Positions 16,523 to 26,472 of a stretch of 64,000 nucleotides of DNA are shown piece by piece. The position numbers and the translations under genes are program-made. The stretch's first letter is position 1, and every line of letters starts with the position of its first letter. The stretch lies in assembly GCF_046602855.1 (NCBI RefSeq), contig NZ_JBKINJ010000001.1:310001-374000 (forward strand), in the 5' to 3' direction. The notes below the pieces were generated by a model. It did no database searches, had not been told where the DNA came from, and worked only from the letters and a program-made list of their open reading frames with translations. Origin of the DNA: Gracilimonas sp046602855. Lineage in GTDB: Bacteria > Bacteroidota > Rhodothermia > Balneolales > Balneolaceae.

Positions 16523-17785
16523 ATGATCACATCAAAGCAAGCAATTGAACTGGAAGACAAATATGGTGCTCACAATTATCACCCGCTGCCTGTAGTATTA
16601 TCAAGAGGCGAGGGGGTGCATGTCTGGGATCCTGAAGGCAACAAATACTATGATTTTTTGTCCGCCTACTCGGCCGTTAATCAAGGCCATTGCCATCCAA
16701 AGATCACTAAAGCTTTGACAGATCAGGCTTCTACACTGTGTCTAACCTCAAGAGCTTTCTATAATAATATACTCGGTGAGTATGAGAAATACGTGACCGA
16801 ATATTTTGGCTTTGATAAGGTTCTACCGATGAATACCGGTGCAGAAGGAGTTGAGACAGCTATTAAGATCTGCCGTAAATGGGCCTATGAGAAAAAAGGT
16901 ATTGCCGAGGAGGAAGCCCAGATCATCGTTCTCGAAAATAACTTCCATGGCCGCACAACCACTGTGATATCTTTTTCCAATGATCCGGATGCCAGAAAGA
17001 ATTTTGGTCCTTATACACCGGGTTTTATCAAAATACCCTATAATGATCTCGATGCCCTCAAGGAAGCACTCGACCAACCTAATATTGCCGGTGTTTTGGC
17101 TGAACCGATACAGGGAGAGGCCGGTGTGGTTGTACCTGATGAAGGTTATATCTCAAAAATGGGTGAAATCTGCCGCGAAAATAATGTGCTGTTTATGGCA
17201 GATGAGATTCAGACAGGAATTGCCAGAACCGGAAGCCTGCTCGCTGTTTGCGGAAATTGTGACTGTCAGGGCCATTGCGAACAACAAAATACATATACCA
17301 AACCTGATATTTTGATTCTAGGTAAAGCCCTTTCAGGGGGTGCCTACCCGGTGTCTGCTGTACTGGCTGACAATCACATTATGGAAGTCATCAAACCGGG
17401 ACAGCACGGTTCAACCTATGGTGGTAACCCGTTGGCATGCAAAGTAGCTATATCTGCCCTTGAAGTAGTAAAAGATGAGAACCTGTCTCAAAATGCACGA
17501 AAACTTGGGGAGATCTTCCGGTCAGAAATGCAGAAGCTGGTTGATGAGCATGATCTTTTCGTAAAAGTAAGAGGTCGCGGACTCCTGAATGCGGTGATCA
17601 TCAACGACACCTCCGACAGTGATACCGCCTGGAGATTTTGTGTGGCTCTGAAGGACACTGGACTACTTGCCAAGCCAACGCACGGTAACATCATTCGTTT
17701 TGCCCCGCCTTTGGTGATGACTGAAGAGCAGCTGATGGAATGTGTGGAAATCATCAAGGATACCCTTTTTTCTTTTGAGAATTAA
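16523..17785 (+). CDS. rocD: Ornithine--oxo-acid aminotransferase
   Basis: This 420-residue class III PLP enzyme converts ornithine and 2-oxoglutarate to glutamate semialdehyde and glutamate. Diagnostic parts are HNYHPLPVVLSRGEGVHVWD near the N-terminus, YDFLSAYSAVNQGH, NTGAEGVETAIK near residue 105, NNFHGRTTT near 150, EPIQGEAGV near 195, the Asp of MADEIQTG, and the PLP-binding Lys in ILGKALSGGAYP. A Cys-rich insert (VCGNCDCQGHC) after RTGSLLA is present, as in several Bacteroidota orthologues. No arginase or proline gene is adjacent. With the lysine aminotransferase at 12.7 kb it brackets the mobile island. Confidence 0.93.
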   Translation: MITSKQAIELEDKYGAHNYHPLPVVLSRGEGVHVWDPEGNKYYDFLSAYSAVNQGHCHPKITKALTDQASTLCLTSRAFYNNILGEYEKYVTEYFGFDKVLPMNTGAEGVETAIKICRKWAYEKKGIAEEEAQIIVLENNFHGRTTTVISFSNDPDARKNFGPYTPGFIKIPYNDLDALKEALDQPNIAGVLAEPIQGEAGVVVPDEGYISKMGEICRENNVLFMADEIQTGIARTGSLLAVCGNCDCQGHCEQQNTYTKPDILILGKALSGGAYPVSAVLADNHIMEVIKPGQHGSTYGGNPLACKVAISALEVVKDENLSQNARKLGEIFRSEMQKLVDEHDLFVKVRGRGLLNAVIINDTSDSDTAWRFCVALKDTGLLAKPTHGNIIRFAPPLVMTEEQLMECVEIIKDTLFSFEN

Positions 17786-18019
17786 AATAGGTACAAGCTT
17801 AAATGGGAAAACAAAGGTTCCACCTTATTAACGTTATTTAAGACAATAAAAAAATAATGGAAAGGTTATTTATTACATTAAGTTAGATAAAAATTTTATT
17901 TGTTTAGTTTAAGAAGCTGAGGAAATGTGTACACTTTAAATATCTCTGAATTTCTAAGATGAATTTAGAATTGGTACACGTGTCTAAAATAAGAACCTGT
18001 ATAAAGAGCTAACACAGTT

Positions 18020-18778
18020 ATGAAAGTATTAAATGTTACTATATTCCTAATATTTTTACTGGCCATTATTGACAGTAAGCAAACACTTGCGCAAAATGCA
18101 GATGAAATAGATTATCAAACGGTTCAAATTACCAATGAAGCCGGGACAACTATTTATGCAGAGAATACGAAAGATGTAATAGGTAGTCCTCTTTTGAAGG
18201 AGTCATTTGAAAACGGACGTATTTTATTTGAATCTGGTAAAGCAAGTGAAGTTCTGCCAATCAATTATGACTCTTACAAAAATCAGGTACTGTTTATTAA
18301 GGATAATAAGATAATGGTACTTAACACGACTGGTGTAAAAGGTTTTTTGTTTGAAAAATCTACAAATCTGGATGAATCAAATAAAATTCAGGAGGTTTTT
18401 AGTTTTAAAATCAATCATCCAGAATTTGGATTCAAGGAACCTACACCGGTTCAAGTTTTATATGATCAAGGTACAGGCTTAAAGTTGCTTGCTTTACATG
18501 AAACAAACCTGATGAGAAGTAATAGAAAAGATCCATTTACCGGAAAAGAAACCGAAAGATATATAAACAGTCTGGAATATTTTCTTCAAAAGCACAATGG
18601 TGAAATTGAAAAATTACGAAAATTACGATCCAAGGATATTATTAATGCATTTGACGGAGATAATCAGCGCAAGTTTAGACAATTTATGAGAGATAACGAT
18701 TTGGACAATCGTTCGGAAAAAGATCTGGTAAAATTAATGACATATATTGATAATGCTATTACATCTGACATAGATTAG
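18020..18778 (+). CDS. Exported protein of unknown function
   Basis: The 252-residue product begins with a signal peptide (MKVLNVTIFLIFLLAIIDSK, cleavage probably after LAQ near residue 25). The mature part has a beta-rich first half (YQTVQITNEAGTTIYAEN, PINYDSYKNQVLFIKDN) and a charged helical C-terminal half (KHNGEIEKLRKLRSKDI, FRQFMRDNDLDNRSEKDL). No Cys follows the signal, so it is not a lipoprotein. I do not recognise the family. It sits alone between rocD and the SusCD/GWxTD region, on the AT-rich side of the boundary. The C-terminal half resembles helical tails of small secreted proteins in SusCD-rich regions, but this is only an impression. Confidence 0.7.
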   Translation: MKVLNVTIFLIFLLAIIDSKQTLAQNADEIDYQTVQITNEAGTTIYAENTKDVIGSPLLKESFENGRILFESGKASEVLPINYDSYKNQVLFIKDNKIMVLNTTGVKGFLFEKSTNLDESNKIQEVFSFKINHPEFGFKEPTPVQVLYDQGTGLKLLALHETNLMRSNRKDPFTGKETERYINSLEYFLQKHNGEIEKLRKLRSKDIINAFDGDNQRKFRQFMRDNDLDNRSEKDLVKLMTYIDNAITSDID

Positions 18779-19144
18779 ATTTAATCTAGCAAATGTGACA
18801 TATTTTGATTGTAGTGTTTAATCTGTGTATCAAAGTTTTAAAAACGTAATTCAGTGCTTCTAAATGGCCTGATGTTTCAAAGAAGTCTGTTAAGAGATAG
18901 AGTCCTTAATTTCTTAAGAATGGTGAAATTTTCACTTAAAGTCTATGAAGAATAAATCATGCTATCACAGACTTTCAACTGTCCTTACAGTGATTCCTTC
19001 TATTTTATCTTAAGAAGATATATGAGTTTGATTTCATTAATACGAATACCTATCAATATTACCTATCATTCATAAATGATGGGTGATTAGTAGGATTCTA
19101 CACAAAATATAATTCGATATGCATTTCAGGCTATTTCATTTACC
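18779..19144. other. Gene-free AT-rich interval
   Basis: I see no ORF with coding character, no terminator hairpin with a T-run and no RNA gene in this 366-bp stretch. It should contain the promoter of the first GWxTD gene at its right end. Confidence 0.5.
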
Positions 19145-20575
19145 ATGCGTTACAGATCAAACAAAATAATTAAACAAATTCGCTTTTTTACATATTTAAT
19201 TTGCGGTCTTCTATGTTTGTCCTGTTCATCAATGTATAAGGGTAAAGCTGATATTGGCTCTAATGAAATTATAGTACCCGGGCTGCCATTTGTTACACTC
19301 AATGTCTCATCCAATATTACTGAGAGCCAGCAAACGCAAGCTTTTTTATTTTTATCAATAGAGGAAAGCAGCCTGATCTATAAAAACCAGCAAGATTCTT
19401 TAGTGAGTAGAGTTGAACTTCGTACTGAAATATCATCAAATGAAAATAAACCAATCTTAAGCGATCAGTACCAATTTTTGTTGGGCAAAAGTTCAGACAA
19501 TAAATATTATGACCAAAAGACTAAATACCTGAAAATCACCTACAATGTTCCACCGGGTAATCATAGAGTAAAAGTTACCATAACTGATCTTCACTCTGGT
19601 AAAAAAACTACAAGACAGCAAGAAATAACAATACCTGATCCTTTATCTAGCCAAATTAATATCAGTCAAATTCGGTTTTACAAAAAAACCGCTGAGGACG
19701 AACCTTTTGTTGCGGTTAATGGCTATGATGTAAATATGGATTATGATTCACTTAAATTTTCATTTCAGCTTTTTAATGGTAAACCCAAAAACTCAGTAGA
19801 GATAGAATCCAGGCTTTTGCGGTTTAAAGCGGATCTAAAACCCGCCCGTTCTATGAGTGGTCGTCAGCACAGATCTTCTTCATTGGAAAGGAAAGGACTC
19901 GACTATACAAATTATGAAGTTATCCGGTCCACCAAACGAACGTTAGATAATAAGGGAAGTGTAACTGTAGAGAATTTTTTTACCAGACTGCCACGTGGTA
20001 ATTACCGTTTTGAAGTGATTGTTAAACACAATGAGAAAAATAATATGTATGAGGTGCGTGATTTTGCAGTTAAAAGCCAAAATTACCCCAATATAAAATC
20101 TCCTATTGAACTGGCAAGACCATTGTACTATTTATTAAATGAAAAGGAGTATAATGAAATACTTGCAATCTCAGATCCTGATTCATTAAAAGCAGCAGTT
20201 GACGAATTTTGGCTTAGCAATTTGAATAATTCTGCCGAAGCTAAGGAAATTATAAAGATGTATTACGAAAGAGTTGTACAGGCTAATCAACAGTTTAGCA
20301 ATTTCAAAGAAGGTTGGAAAACTGATCCTGGTATGATATATATACTTTTTGGTCCTCCGTCTTATGTAGATGAAGGTTTTGGAGAAATGTCTTGGTTTTA
20401 TGATTTTGACACAGGTACTGAAAATCAGGGTTTTTATTTTAAAGACCCAAGATATGGTAATATTAAATTTCCCTTTAATAATTTTCAGTTGAAGCGATCA
20501 GCAGACTTTTTTGGTTTGCAATATAAACAGATCCAGTCTTGGATAGATGGTTCCATTATATATTTAAGCCAATAG
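19145..20575 (+). CDS. GWxTD-domain lipoprotein 1
   Basis: This 476-residue protein has a lipoprotein signal with lipobox LCLSC (Cys27). A beta-rich N-terminal region (about 35-330) contains two sandwich-like modules, followed by the GWxTD domain: SPIELARPLYYLLNEKEY, DEFWLSNLNNS, MYYERVVQANQQFSNFKEG and GWKTD at 390-394, then IYILFGPP. The spacing of GWKTD from the C-terminus matches the paralogues at 31507 and 33411. The family is known by this motif in Bacteroidota and has no established function. It is 146 bp upstream of the SusC1 start on the same strand, so it probably belongs to the same outer-membrane uptake system. Likely anchored in the outer or inner membrane facing the periplasm. 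Confidence 0.88.
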   Translation: MRYRSNKIIKQIRFFTYLICGLLCLSCSSMYKGKADIGSNEIIVPGLPFVTLNVSSNITESQQTQAFLFLSIEESSLIYKNQQDSLVSRVELRTEISSNENKPILSDQYQFLLGKSSDNKYYDQKTKYLKITYNVPPGNHRVKVTITDLHSGKKTTRQQEITIPDPLSSQINISQIRFYKKTAEDEPFVAVNGYDVNMDYDSLKFSFQLFNGKPKNSVEIESRLLRFKADLKPARSMSGRQHRSSSLERKGLDYTNYEVIRSTKRTLDNKGSVTVENFFTRLPRGNYRFEVIVKHNEKNNMYEVRDFAVKSQNYPNIKSPIELARPLYYLLNEKEYNEILAISDPDSLKAAVDEFWLSNLNNSAEAKEIIKMYYERVVQANQQFSNFKEGWKTDPGMIYILFGPPSYVDEGFGEMSWFYDFDTGTENQGFYFKDPRYGNIKFPFNNFQLKRSADFFGLQYKQIQSWIDGSIIYLSQ

Positions 20576-20721
20576 GTTTTAGACTTGTTAATATTTAGTT
20601 ATCATTTAAGTTGTTTTTATATCATAAACTCTTCATTTTAGAACTTGTTCGTTGTAAAGAGCAAGTCTTACTCTTCAATCAATTGACTAATAACTTAACA
20701 TATAATCAAATCAAAGCTACT

Positions 20722-23700
20722 ATGTTTAAAAAGCTACTATTTACGATGCTTGCTTTGTTCTTGTCCGCCAGTGCTTTTGCACAAACCGGCACACTAACAG
20801 GTGAGGTCACCGATGCAGAAACAGGAGAGCCATTAATTGGCGCTACTGTTTATATCGAATCTATACAAAGAGGAACCCAAACAAATATTGATGGTGAGTA
20901 TACACTCACAAATATACCTGTGGGTAACTACGCTATTCTTATTTCCTATGTTGGTTACGAAGGTTTTAAGGATCGTGTAGAAATAAGTTCAGGAACAACA
21001 ACCCTGGACGTTCAGCTTAATGTCGATCTTGTTGGTATGGACGAAGTTGTGGTAACGGGTTTTGGTACCATCGACAGACAAGCTTTTACAGGTACTGTAT
21101 CTACGGTATCTTCCGAAAATCTTGAAAGCGTACCAGTTTCTGATGTAAGTCAGGCTTTGCAAGGTAACGCTGCAGGTGTTGTTGTTACTTCTTCCACAGG
21201 TACACCTGGTGCTGTTCAACAAATTCGGATTCGCGGACTTAGTTCAGTTAACGCTGGTACTGCACCCCTATTTGTAATTGATGGCGTTCCCGTCGTTAAT
21301 GGAAATAATGCTGCATCCGGAGCTACAAGTTCATTAGGTATTCTTTCTAATATAAGTTCAGAGGATATAGAATCTATTACAATACTTAAAGATGCTGCAT
21401 CTACTGCTCCGTATGGTGCAAGGGGTACTAATGGTGTAGTTGTAATTACTACCAAGTCAGGCCGCTCAGGTTCAACAACTTATTCAGTTTCAGCTCAACG
21501 AGGCGTAAACAGTCGCGCTGTTGAAGGTGAAGTGCCAATGGATGCTTTTGCTTATGATCAGCTTGTTCAAGATGCAACTCTAAATCGTTTCGGAACCGCT
21601 TACTCACTTGCCGGTGCTGCTTTTGGAAACTTATGGGACGGTGAAACCAATACTGATTGGGGTGATGTTGTTCAAAATGATAATGCAGTTCAGGAATCAT
21701 ATAACATATCGGCCCGTGGAGGTAACGATATTACGAATTTCTATGCATCTGCAGGGATATTTGGACAGGAAGGCCAAGTGATTGGATCAAGTTTAGACCG
21801 AATAAGCGGTAGTCTTGATATAGCTCATAAAATGGACGAAAGAGTTCGTATCCAAAACAGCTTTAATGGTTCTATGGTAGAGCAAGATGGTATTCTTGAG
21901 GGATCGGGTTATTTCGGAAGTCCTGTTTTAGCTGAATATTTTATGTTGCCTATTGATCGAGCATATAATCAAGATGGTACAGCAAATATTGACGATCTCA
22001 ATACTAATATTTTTAATCCTGTTTATATACAGGCCAATGATATCGATCGTAAAAGAAATTACAGAATCCGAAATAACACGAAGATTGATGTAAATATTAT
22101 TGAAAATTTAATGTTTACGACTCGATTTTCGGCGGATTACGTAGAGACCGAAGAAAAATATTATAATAATATTTTTTACGGAGACTCTGATGATGAAGGA
22201 GGATCTGTCAGTGATATAAGCACACGTAATTTCAACTATGTTTGGCAAAATGTGTTGAATTATATTTGGGTTCCTAATTCCGATCATAATTTTACATTTA
22301 AAGGGATTTCTGAAAGCCAACGCAATTACAACTTTTATTTACAAGGTTACGGTGAGGGGATTGCAGCCCCAGGGCTTTATAACCTGAACACTACTGCCTC
22401 TCCTCAGTTCGTAGGATCTTCAACGACCGATTGGGCTATACAGTCGTTTACAGGACTTGTGAACTACGGTTATCAGGGTAAATTTTACGCCGATGCTAGT
22501 CTTCGACATGAAGGTAGTTCCCGTTTTGCTGAAGATCAGAGATGGGGAACTTTTTGGTCGCTTGGGCTAGGATATGTTATGACTGAAGAAGAGTTTATGG
22601 AGGATTATGAATTCTTGGATTTTCTGAAATTCCGTGCTTCATACGGGAAAACAGGTAACTCTTCTGTGGGCTTAAACAACTATCAGGCCACAGTAGGTTT
22701 TGGAAGCTATTATGACATAGCAACTATTCAGCCTTCTAATCTTGGCAACAGGAGTCTAACCTGGGAAACCGCAAATTCTCTGGATATCGGAGTTGAATTC
22801 GAATTATTTGAGAAAGTATCCGGAGGCGTTACCGTCTTTAGAAAAGACAGTAAAGATCTTCTATTTAATGTTCCTCTTTCAAGAACCACAGGTCATAATT
22901 CACAAACACAAAATATTGGTGAACTCTATAATAAAGGTATAGAGATCGAAGCCAATTTTGATGTGATACGTACCAGAGATTTCAAATGGAATCTTGGTGG
23001 AAACTTTAGTGCCCTTAAAAATGAGGTTACTAAGTTGCCTGTTGATGGGAACGGAGAAGATATTGAAGTTACCACCGGAACTCGATATATAGCTGTAGAA
23101 GGCTATGAAGTAAATGCATGGTACCTTCGCGGATGGGCCGGTGTTGACCCGAATAATGGTGATCCACTTTGGTATACTGACGAAACAGAATCTGCTACTA
23201 CTAATGATTATAATGCAGCTGAACGATACTACCAGGGAGCTAACGCTTTACCTGATAAATTTGGTGGTATAAACACACGCATTGATGTTAAGAACTTCTA
23301 TGCCACTGCTAACCTTTACTATTCCTTCGGAAATAAAGTTTATGATAACTGGGCATTCTACATGAGATCAGATGGTCGATTCGCAGGTTCATTTGGACAG
23401 TACGGAAGACAGTCGGATTATTGGACATCTGATAATACCGATGCTGAAAATCCTCGTCCTATCTATGGAACAGGCAACCTTAACTCAAACAGTGCTTCTT
23501 CTCGATTCCTATATGATGGGGATTATTTAAGACTTAAAACGGTCAACATTGGTTATAACATACCAGTTAAATACCTACAGGAAGTTGGGCTGAAATCAGC
23601 ACAGTTATACTTTGTAGGACAAAATTTATGGACTCATGTATTTGATGATAGATTAAAATATGATCCTGAAGTTCAAGCTAGTGGTTTTACAAGTTTACAA

Positions 23701-23748
23701 GCAGCTCCACTTAAGTCTGTAACTTTTGGCATTAAAGTTAACTTTTAG
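20722..23748 (+). CDS. SusC/RagA family TonB-linked outer-membrane transporter 1
   Basis: Starting at ATG 20722 the protein is 1008 residues and opens with a signal peptide (MFKKLLFTMLALFLSASAFA); the frame extends upstream to 20611, but that leader is not signal-like. Next come a carboxypeptidase-regulatory-like domain (GTLTGEVTDAETGEPLIGAT, TNIDGEYTLTNIPVGNY), a TonB-box-like DEVVVTGFG, the plug (QALQGNAAGVVV, IRIRGLSSVNAG, PLFVIDGVP) and a 22-strand-type barrel ending in FGIKVNF. These importers work with SusD-like lids to take up oligomers using TonB energy. The SusD partner starts 5 bp downstream. No degradative enzyme lies nearby, so the substrate is unknown. Confidence 0.95.
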   Translation: MFKKLLFTMLALFLSASAFAQTGTLTGEVTDAETGEPLIGATVYIESIQRGTQTNIDGEYTLTNIPVGNYAILISYVGYEGFKDRVEISSGTTTLDVQLNVDLVGMDEVVVTGFGTIDRQAFTGTVSTVSSENLESVPVSDVSQALQGNAAGVVVTSSTGTPGAVQQIRIRGLSSVNAGTAPLFVIDGVPVVNGNNAASGATSSLGILSNISSEDIESITILKDAASTAPYGARGTNGVVVITTKSGRSGSTTYSVSAQRGVNSRAVEGEVPMDAFAYDQLVQDATLNRFGTAYSLAGAAFGNLWDGETNTDWGDVVQNDNAVQESYNISARGGNDITNFYASAGIFGQEGQVIGSSLDRISGSLDIAHKMDERVRIQNSFNGSMVEQDGILEGSGYFGSPVLAEYFMLPIDRAYNQDGTANIDDLNTNIFNPVYIQANDIDRKRNYRIRNNTKIDVNIIENLMFTTRFSADYVETEEKYYNNIFYGDSDDEGGSVSDISTRNFNYVWQNVLNYIWVPNSDHNFTFKGISESQRNYNFYLQGYGEGIAAPGLYNLNTTASPQFVGSSTTDWAIQSFTGLVNYGYQGKFYADASLRHEGSSRFAEDQRWGTFWSLGLGYVMTEEEFMEDYEFLDFLKFRASYGKTGNSSVGLNNYQATVGFGSYYDIATIQPSNLGNRSLTWETANSLDIGVEFELFEKVSGGVTVFRKDSKDLLFNVPLSRTTGHNSQTQNIGELYNKGIEIEANFDVIRTRDFKWNLGGNFSALKNEVTKLPVDGNGEDIEVTTGTRYIAVEGYEVNAWYLRGWAGVDPNNGDPLWYTDETESATTNDYNAAERYYQGANALPDKFGGINTRIDVKNFYATANLYYSFGNKVYDNWAFYMRSDGRFAGSFGQYGRQSDYWTSDNTDAENPRPIYGTGNLNSNSASSRFLYDGDYLRLKTVNIGYNIPVKYLQEVGLKSAQLYFVGQNLWTHVFDDRLKYDPEVQASGFTSLQAAPLKSVTFGIKVNF

Positions 23749-23753
23749 GAAAA

Positions 23754-25151
23754 ATGAAAATGAAGAAGATTTTTAAAATTACACTTGCACTGCTTTTTAT
23801 TGCAGGAATTAATATTGGTTGTGAAAACTTTTTGGAACCGTCAGTAGATCAAAACAAACCTACTGAAACTGCGGTCCAATCAATTGACGACCTAAATTCA
23901 GTTGTATTAGGAATTCACAATGAATTAAATACAACTGGATTATATGGTAGGGATATCGTTGCCGGCCCCGAAACAATGTCGGACAATGCATTTTCCAACC
24001 AAAACTCTGGACGATTCGTAGTTCAATCAGAGTGGGATTATACTGAAGACAGTGGATACCCTCTTGGATTATGGGATGGCTTGTACGAGTCAATAGCTGC
24101 GGCTAATATTGCTATAAACGCTGACATTGAGCCATCAATGGCTGTTGATTACGCTAAAGGTCAAGCTTACGCTTTAAGAGCATTTGCACACATGCAATTG
24201 TTATTGAACTTTGGCCAACAGTTTTCCGGTGGAACACTTGGCATTCCTTACATTACTACATACAATGAAGGCAACCTCCTCCCGGCACGCGAACCGGTTA
24301 GTAATGTATGGACTAAAATTGGTGAGGACTTTACAACAGCTGCCAGTTTAATGGACGCATCTATGGATGCAGGAAGCCCTGTATTCATGAATACTACAGC
24401 TGTTAAAGCACTTCAGTCACGGTATTATTTGTTTACTGCAGAATTCGATAATGCTATTGCTGCAGCAGATGCAATATTAACCGGTTATACACCTGTGGCA
24501 GCAGGCAACCTGGTCGCTGCTTGGGCTTCAGGTTCAGGGCCTAATTCCATCTTTGAAATGGGTTTTACATCAACTAATAACGTTGGAAATAATAACCTTG
24601 CCAGGATTTATCGCGACACAAATTATGGAGATGTAGAGGCAACTCAGGATCTTTATGATGCCTATGATGCAAATGATGCCCGTTTAGGCTTGTTTAGTGT
24701 TCAAGGAGATACTATTCGTGTAAACGGTAAATATGTTGATGAGTTAGGCTCAGATAACACCCGCGTTATTCGTTTTGCTGAAGTTTGGCTCAATAAAGCT
24801 GAAGCTTTGGCGCGAAGAGGTAATGCAGGCGACTTAGTAGATGCCATTGACATGATCAATACGCTTTCTACTGCCCGTGGAAGTTCCACAATTTATACCG
24901 TAGGAACACAAGCGCAGGTTATTGCTGATGTACTTGCAGAAAGAAGATTGGAACTTGCTTTTGAGGGTCATAGATTATTTGACTTAGCAAGACATCAACT
25001 TGACATTCCATTCGTGAATGTACCTGGAAGAGGAATCAACTTTATTACGAATGGTCCTATCCCATATGGTAATCAAATTTTTGTATTACCAATACCACAA
25101 AATGAGTTGGATGCAAACTCAAGTATGGAACAAAATCCATTCTTTGACTAA
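23754..25151 (+). CDS. SusD/RagB family substrate-binding lipoprotein 1
   Basis: The 465-residue protein has a lipoprotein signal (FIAGINIGC, Cys23) and SusD-type features: NFLEPS after the Cys, helical TPR-like segments (ALRAFAHMQLLLNFG, KALQSRYYLFTAEFDNAI), and the C-terminal motif RVIRFAEVWLNKAEALARRG followed by ERRLELAFEGHRLFDLAR and LPIPQNELDANSSMEQNP. It acts as the surface lid of SusC1. It follows SusC1 by 5 bp and is closed by a strong terminator at 25173-25208, so these two genes, perhaps with the upstream GWxTD gene, form one unit. Confidence 0.95.
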   Translation: MKMKKIFKITLALLFIAGINIGCENFLEPSVDQNKPTETAVQSIDDLNSVVLGIHNELNTTGLYGRDIVAGPETMSDNAFSNQNSGRFVVQSEWDYTEDSGYPLGLWDGLYESIAAANIAINADIEPSMAVDYAKGQAYALRAFAHMQLLLNFGQQFSGGTLGIPYITTYNEGNLLPAREPVSNVWTKIGEDFTTAASLMDASMDAGSPVFMNTTAVKALQSRYYLFTAEFDNAIAAADAILTGYTPVAAGNLVAAWASGSGPNSIFEMGFTSTNNVGNNNLARIYRDTNYGDVEATQDLYDAYDANDARLGLFSVQGDTIRVNGKYVDELGSDNTRVIRFAEVWLNKAEALARRGNAGDLVDAIDMINTLSTARGSSTIYTVGTQAQVIADVLAERRLELAFEGHRLFDLARHQLDIPFVNVPGRGINFITNGPIPYGNQIFVLPIPQNELDANSSMEQNPFFD

Positions 25152-25172
25152 TTATAAGTTATTGTAAAACAT

Positions 25173-25208
25173 AAAAGCCCTTACCTCATTTAGGTAAGGG
25201 CTTTTTTT
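25173..25208 (+). terminator. Intrinsic terminator after SusC1-SusD1
   Basis: AGCCCTTACCT (25176-25186) pairs perfectly with AGGTAAGGGCT (25192-25202) around a five-base loop and runs into seven T. Confidence 0.92.
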
Positions 25209-25419
25209 ATATGAATTTTTTTGGACACAGCTTAATAAGGAGCTTTTTAAAAAAGAAGAAAGGAGAAGATATGTTTATTGAATTGTGACCAAAATGTTAA
25301 GATTATAATAGCACTAACAGTCTGATCAGTTTAAGTTGCCTATGGCTTATAAATTGCATTTAAAGAATCTGAGTTAATTTCTTCTCAAATAAATATTGAA
25401 TTTTGATTAAGATTCTTTT

Positions 25420-26108
25420 TAAAAAGGCCTGCTTAAAATACTGCCGGACAACCATCTTTGGATCTGTCTCCGCTGAACATTGTAGTAATAATTATTTCTG
25501 CGAAGAATAAAATTATCGAAGGGATAAAATTTTGTTTTAAGTTTTGGGCGGTCAAACACGAAATTGGTTTCCGGATCCTCGCGGTTATAGGAATACGACC
25601 ACACCATTTGGCTGGTGTAGGTGTTTACATACATAGGAGGTCCGAATAGGATGTACATCATGCCGGTATCCGTTTTCCAGCCTTCCTTGAAATTGGAAAA
25701 TTGTTTGTTGGCTTCCTCAACCCGCTCGTAGTAAAGAGAGATCACTTCGCGGGCTTTATTTGAATTTTGAACGTTAGACAGCCAAAAGCGATCTATTGCT
25801 TTTTTTAGTGCTTCAGGATCTTCGATCGACATTAATTTTTCATACTCCTTTTCGGTCATCAGGTAGGCCAACGGGCGGGCTAATTCTTTCGGAGTTTTAA
25901 TTGAAGGATAATTCGGGCTTTTAATTCCGAATTCAATAGCCTTATATATTTGGTCTTCATCTTCACCTGAGCTTACCTCAAGCCTGTAGTTGCCCCTTTC
26001 CAGTTCATGGAAATTGTATTCAATGATCACATTGCCCGGTTGAGTCAGGTTACGAACCGACGATTGCACAACCTCATATTCATCGTAATCTATACCGATA
26101 CGCTGAAT
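25420..26108 (-). pseudogene. Truncated GWxTD-domain gene; left copy of a 689-bp direct repeat
   Basis: This segment is a near-identical copy of 33412-34100, the 3' half of the GWxTD lipoprotein gene 3, with the same length and orientation. Over the shared 216 codons I count only seven amino-acid differences (for example EDEDQ for EGEDQ, LMSIEDPEALKK for LMSIEDPAALKN). The copy keeps GWKTD and the true stop but has no signal peptide; upstream of IQRIGIDYDEYE the frame meets a TAA at once where homology ends at 26108. It is therefore a 3' fragment, not an expressed lipoprotein. Together with the intact copy it brackets the SusCD2 segment. Confidence 0.92.
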
Positions 26109-26472
26109 GCAGAATTATTACACTTCAAAAAGAAATTTTAATTTCAATTTCTAAAGGATGTAACTGCGATTAAATCTTTTTTAATGAAGGCATTATCTAT
26201 TTTTTGATTTTTAAGCCAGTAGTATTAAAAGGTACACAACCAGATAAGCCAATACTCATTATCGAAACTAAGATATTTTGAGTTACTACTTTTATTTTTT
26301 GAAGATATTGTGTATTAAAGATTATCGAATTGTTAATATTTGTATTTAAAACAAATTTTGTTATTCTATGGCATCGTAATGAAAAAGACTATCCCATTAC
26401 GATATCATCTAACATCTCTGACTTAAGAGATAAATTCTAAAATCAGAATAAAAATTAAAATTGAGGACACTT
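26109..26472. promoter_or_regulatory. Leader of the SusC2 operon with a 9-bp hairpin
   Basis: This AT-rich interval begins where the repeat ends and must hold the SusC2 promoter. ATCGTAATG (26373-26381) and CATTACGAT (26395-26403) form a perfect inverted repeat with a 13-base loop, 70 bp before the start. GAGGAC just before the ATG at 26473 is a reasonable ribosome-binding site. I could not place a confident -33/-7 pair. No coding frame is evident. Confidence 0.4.
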
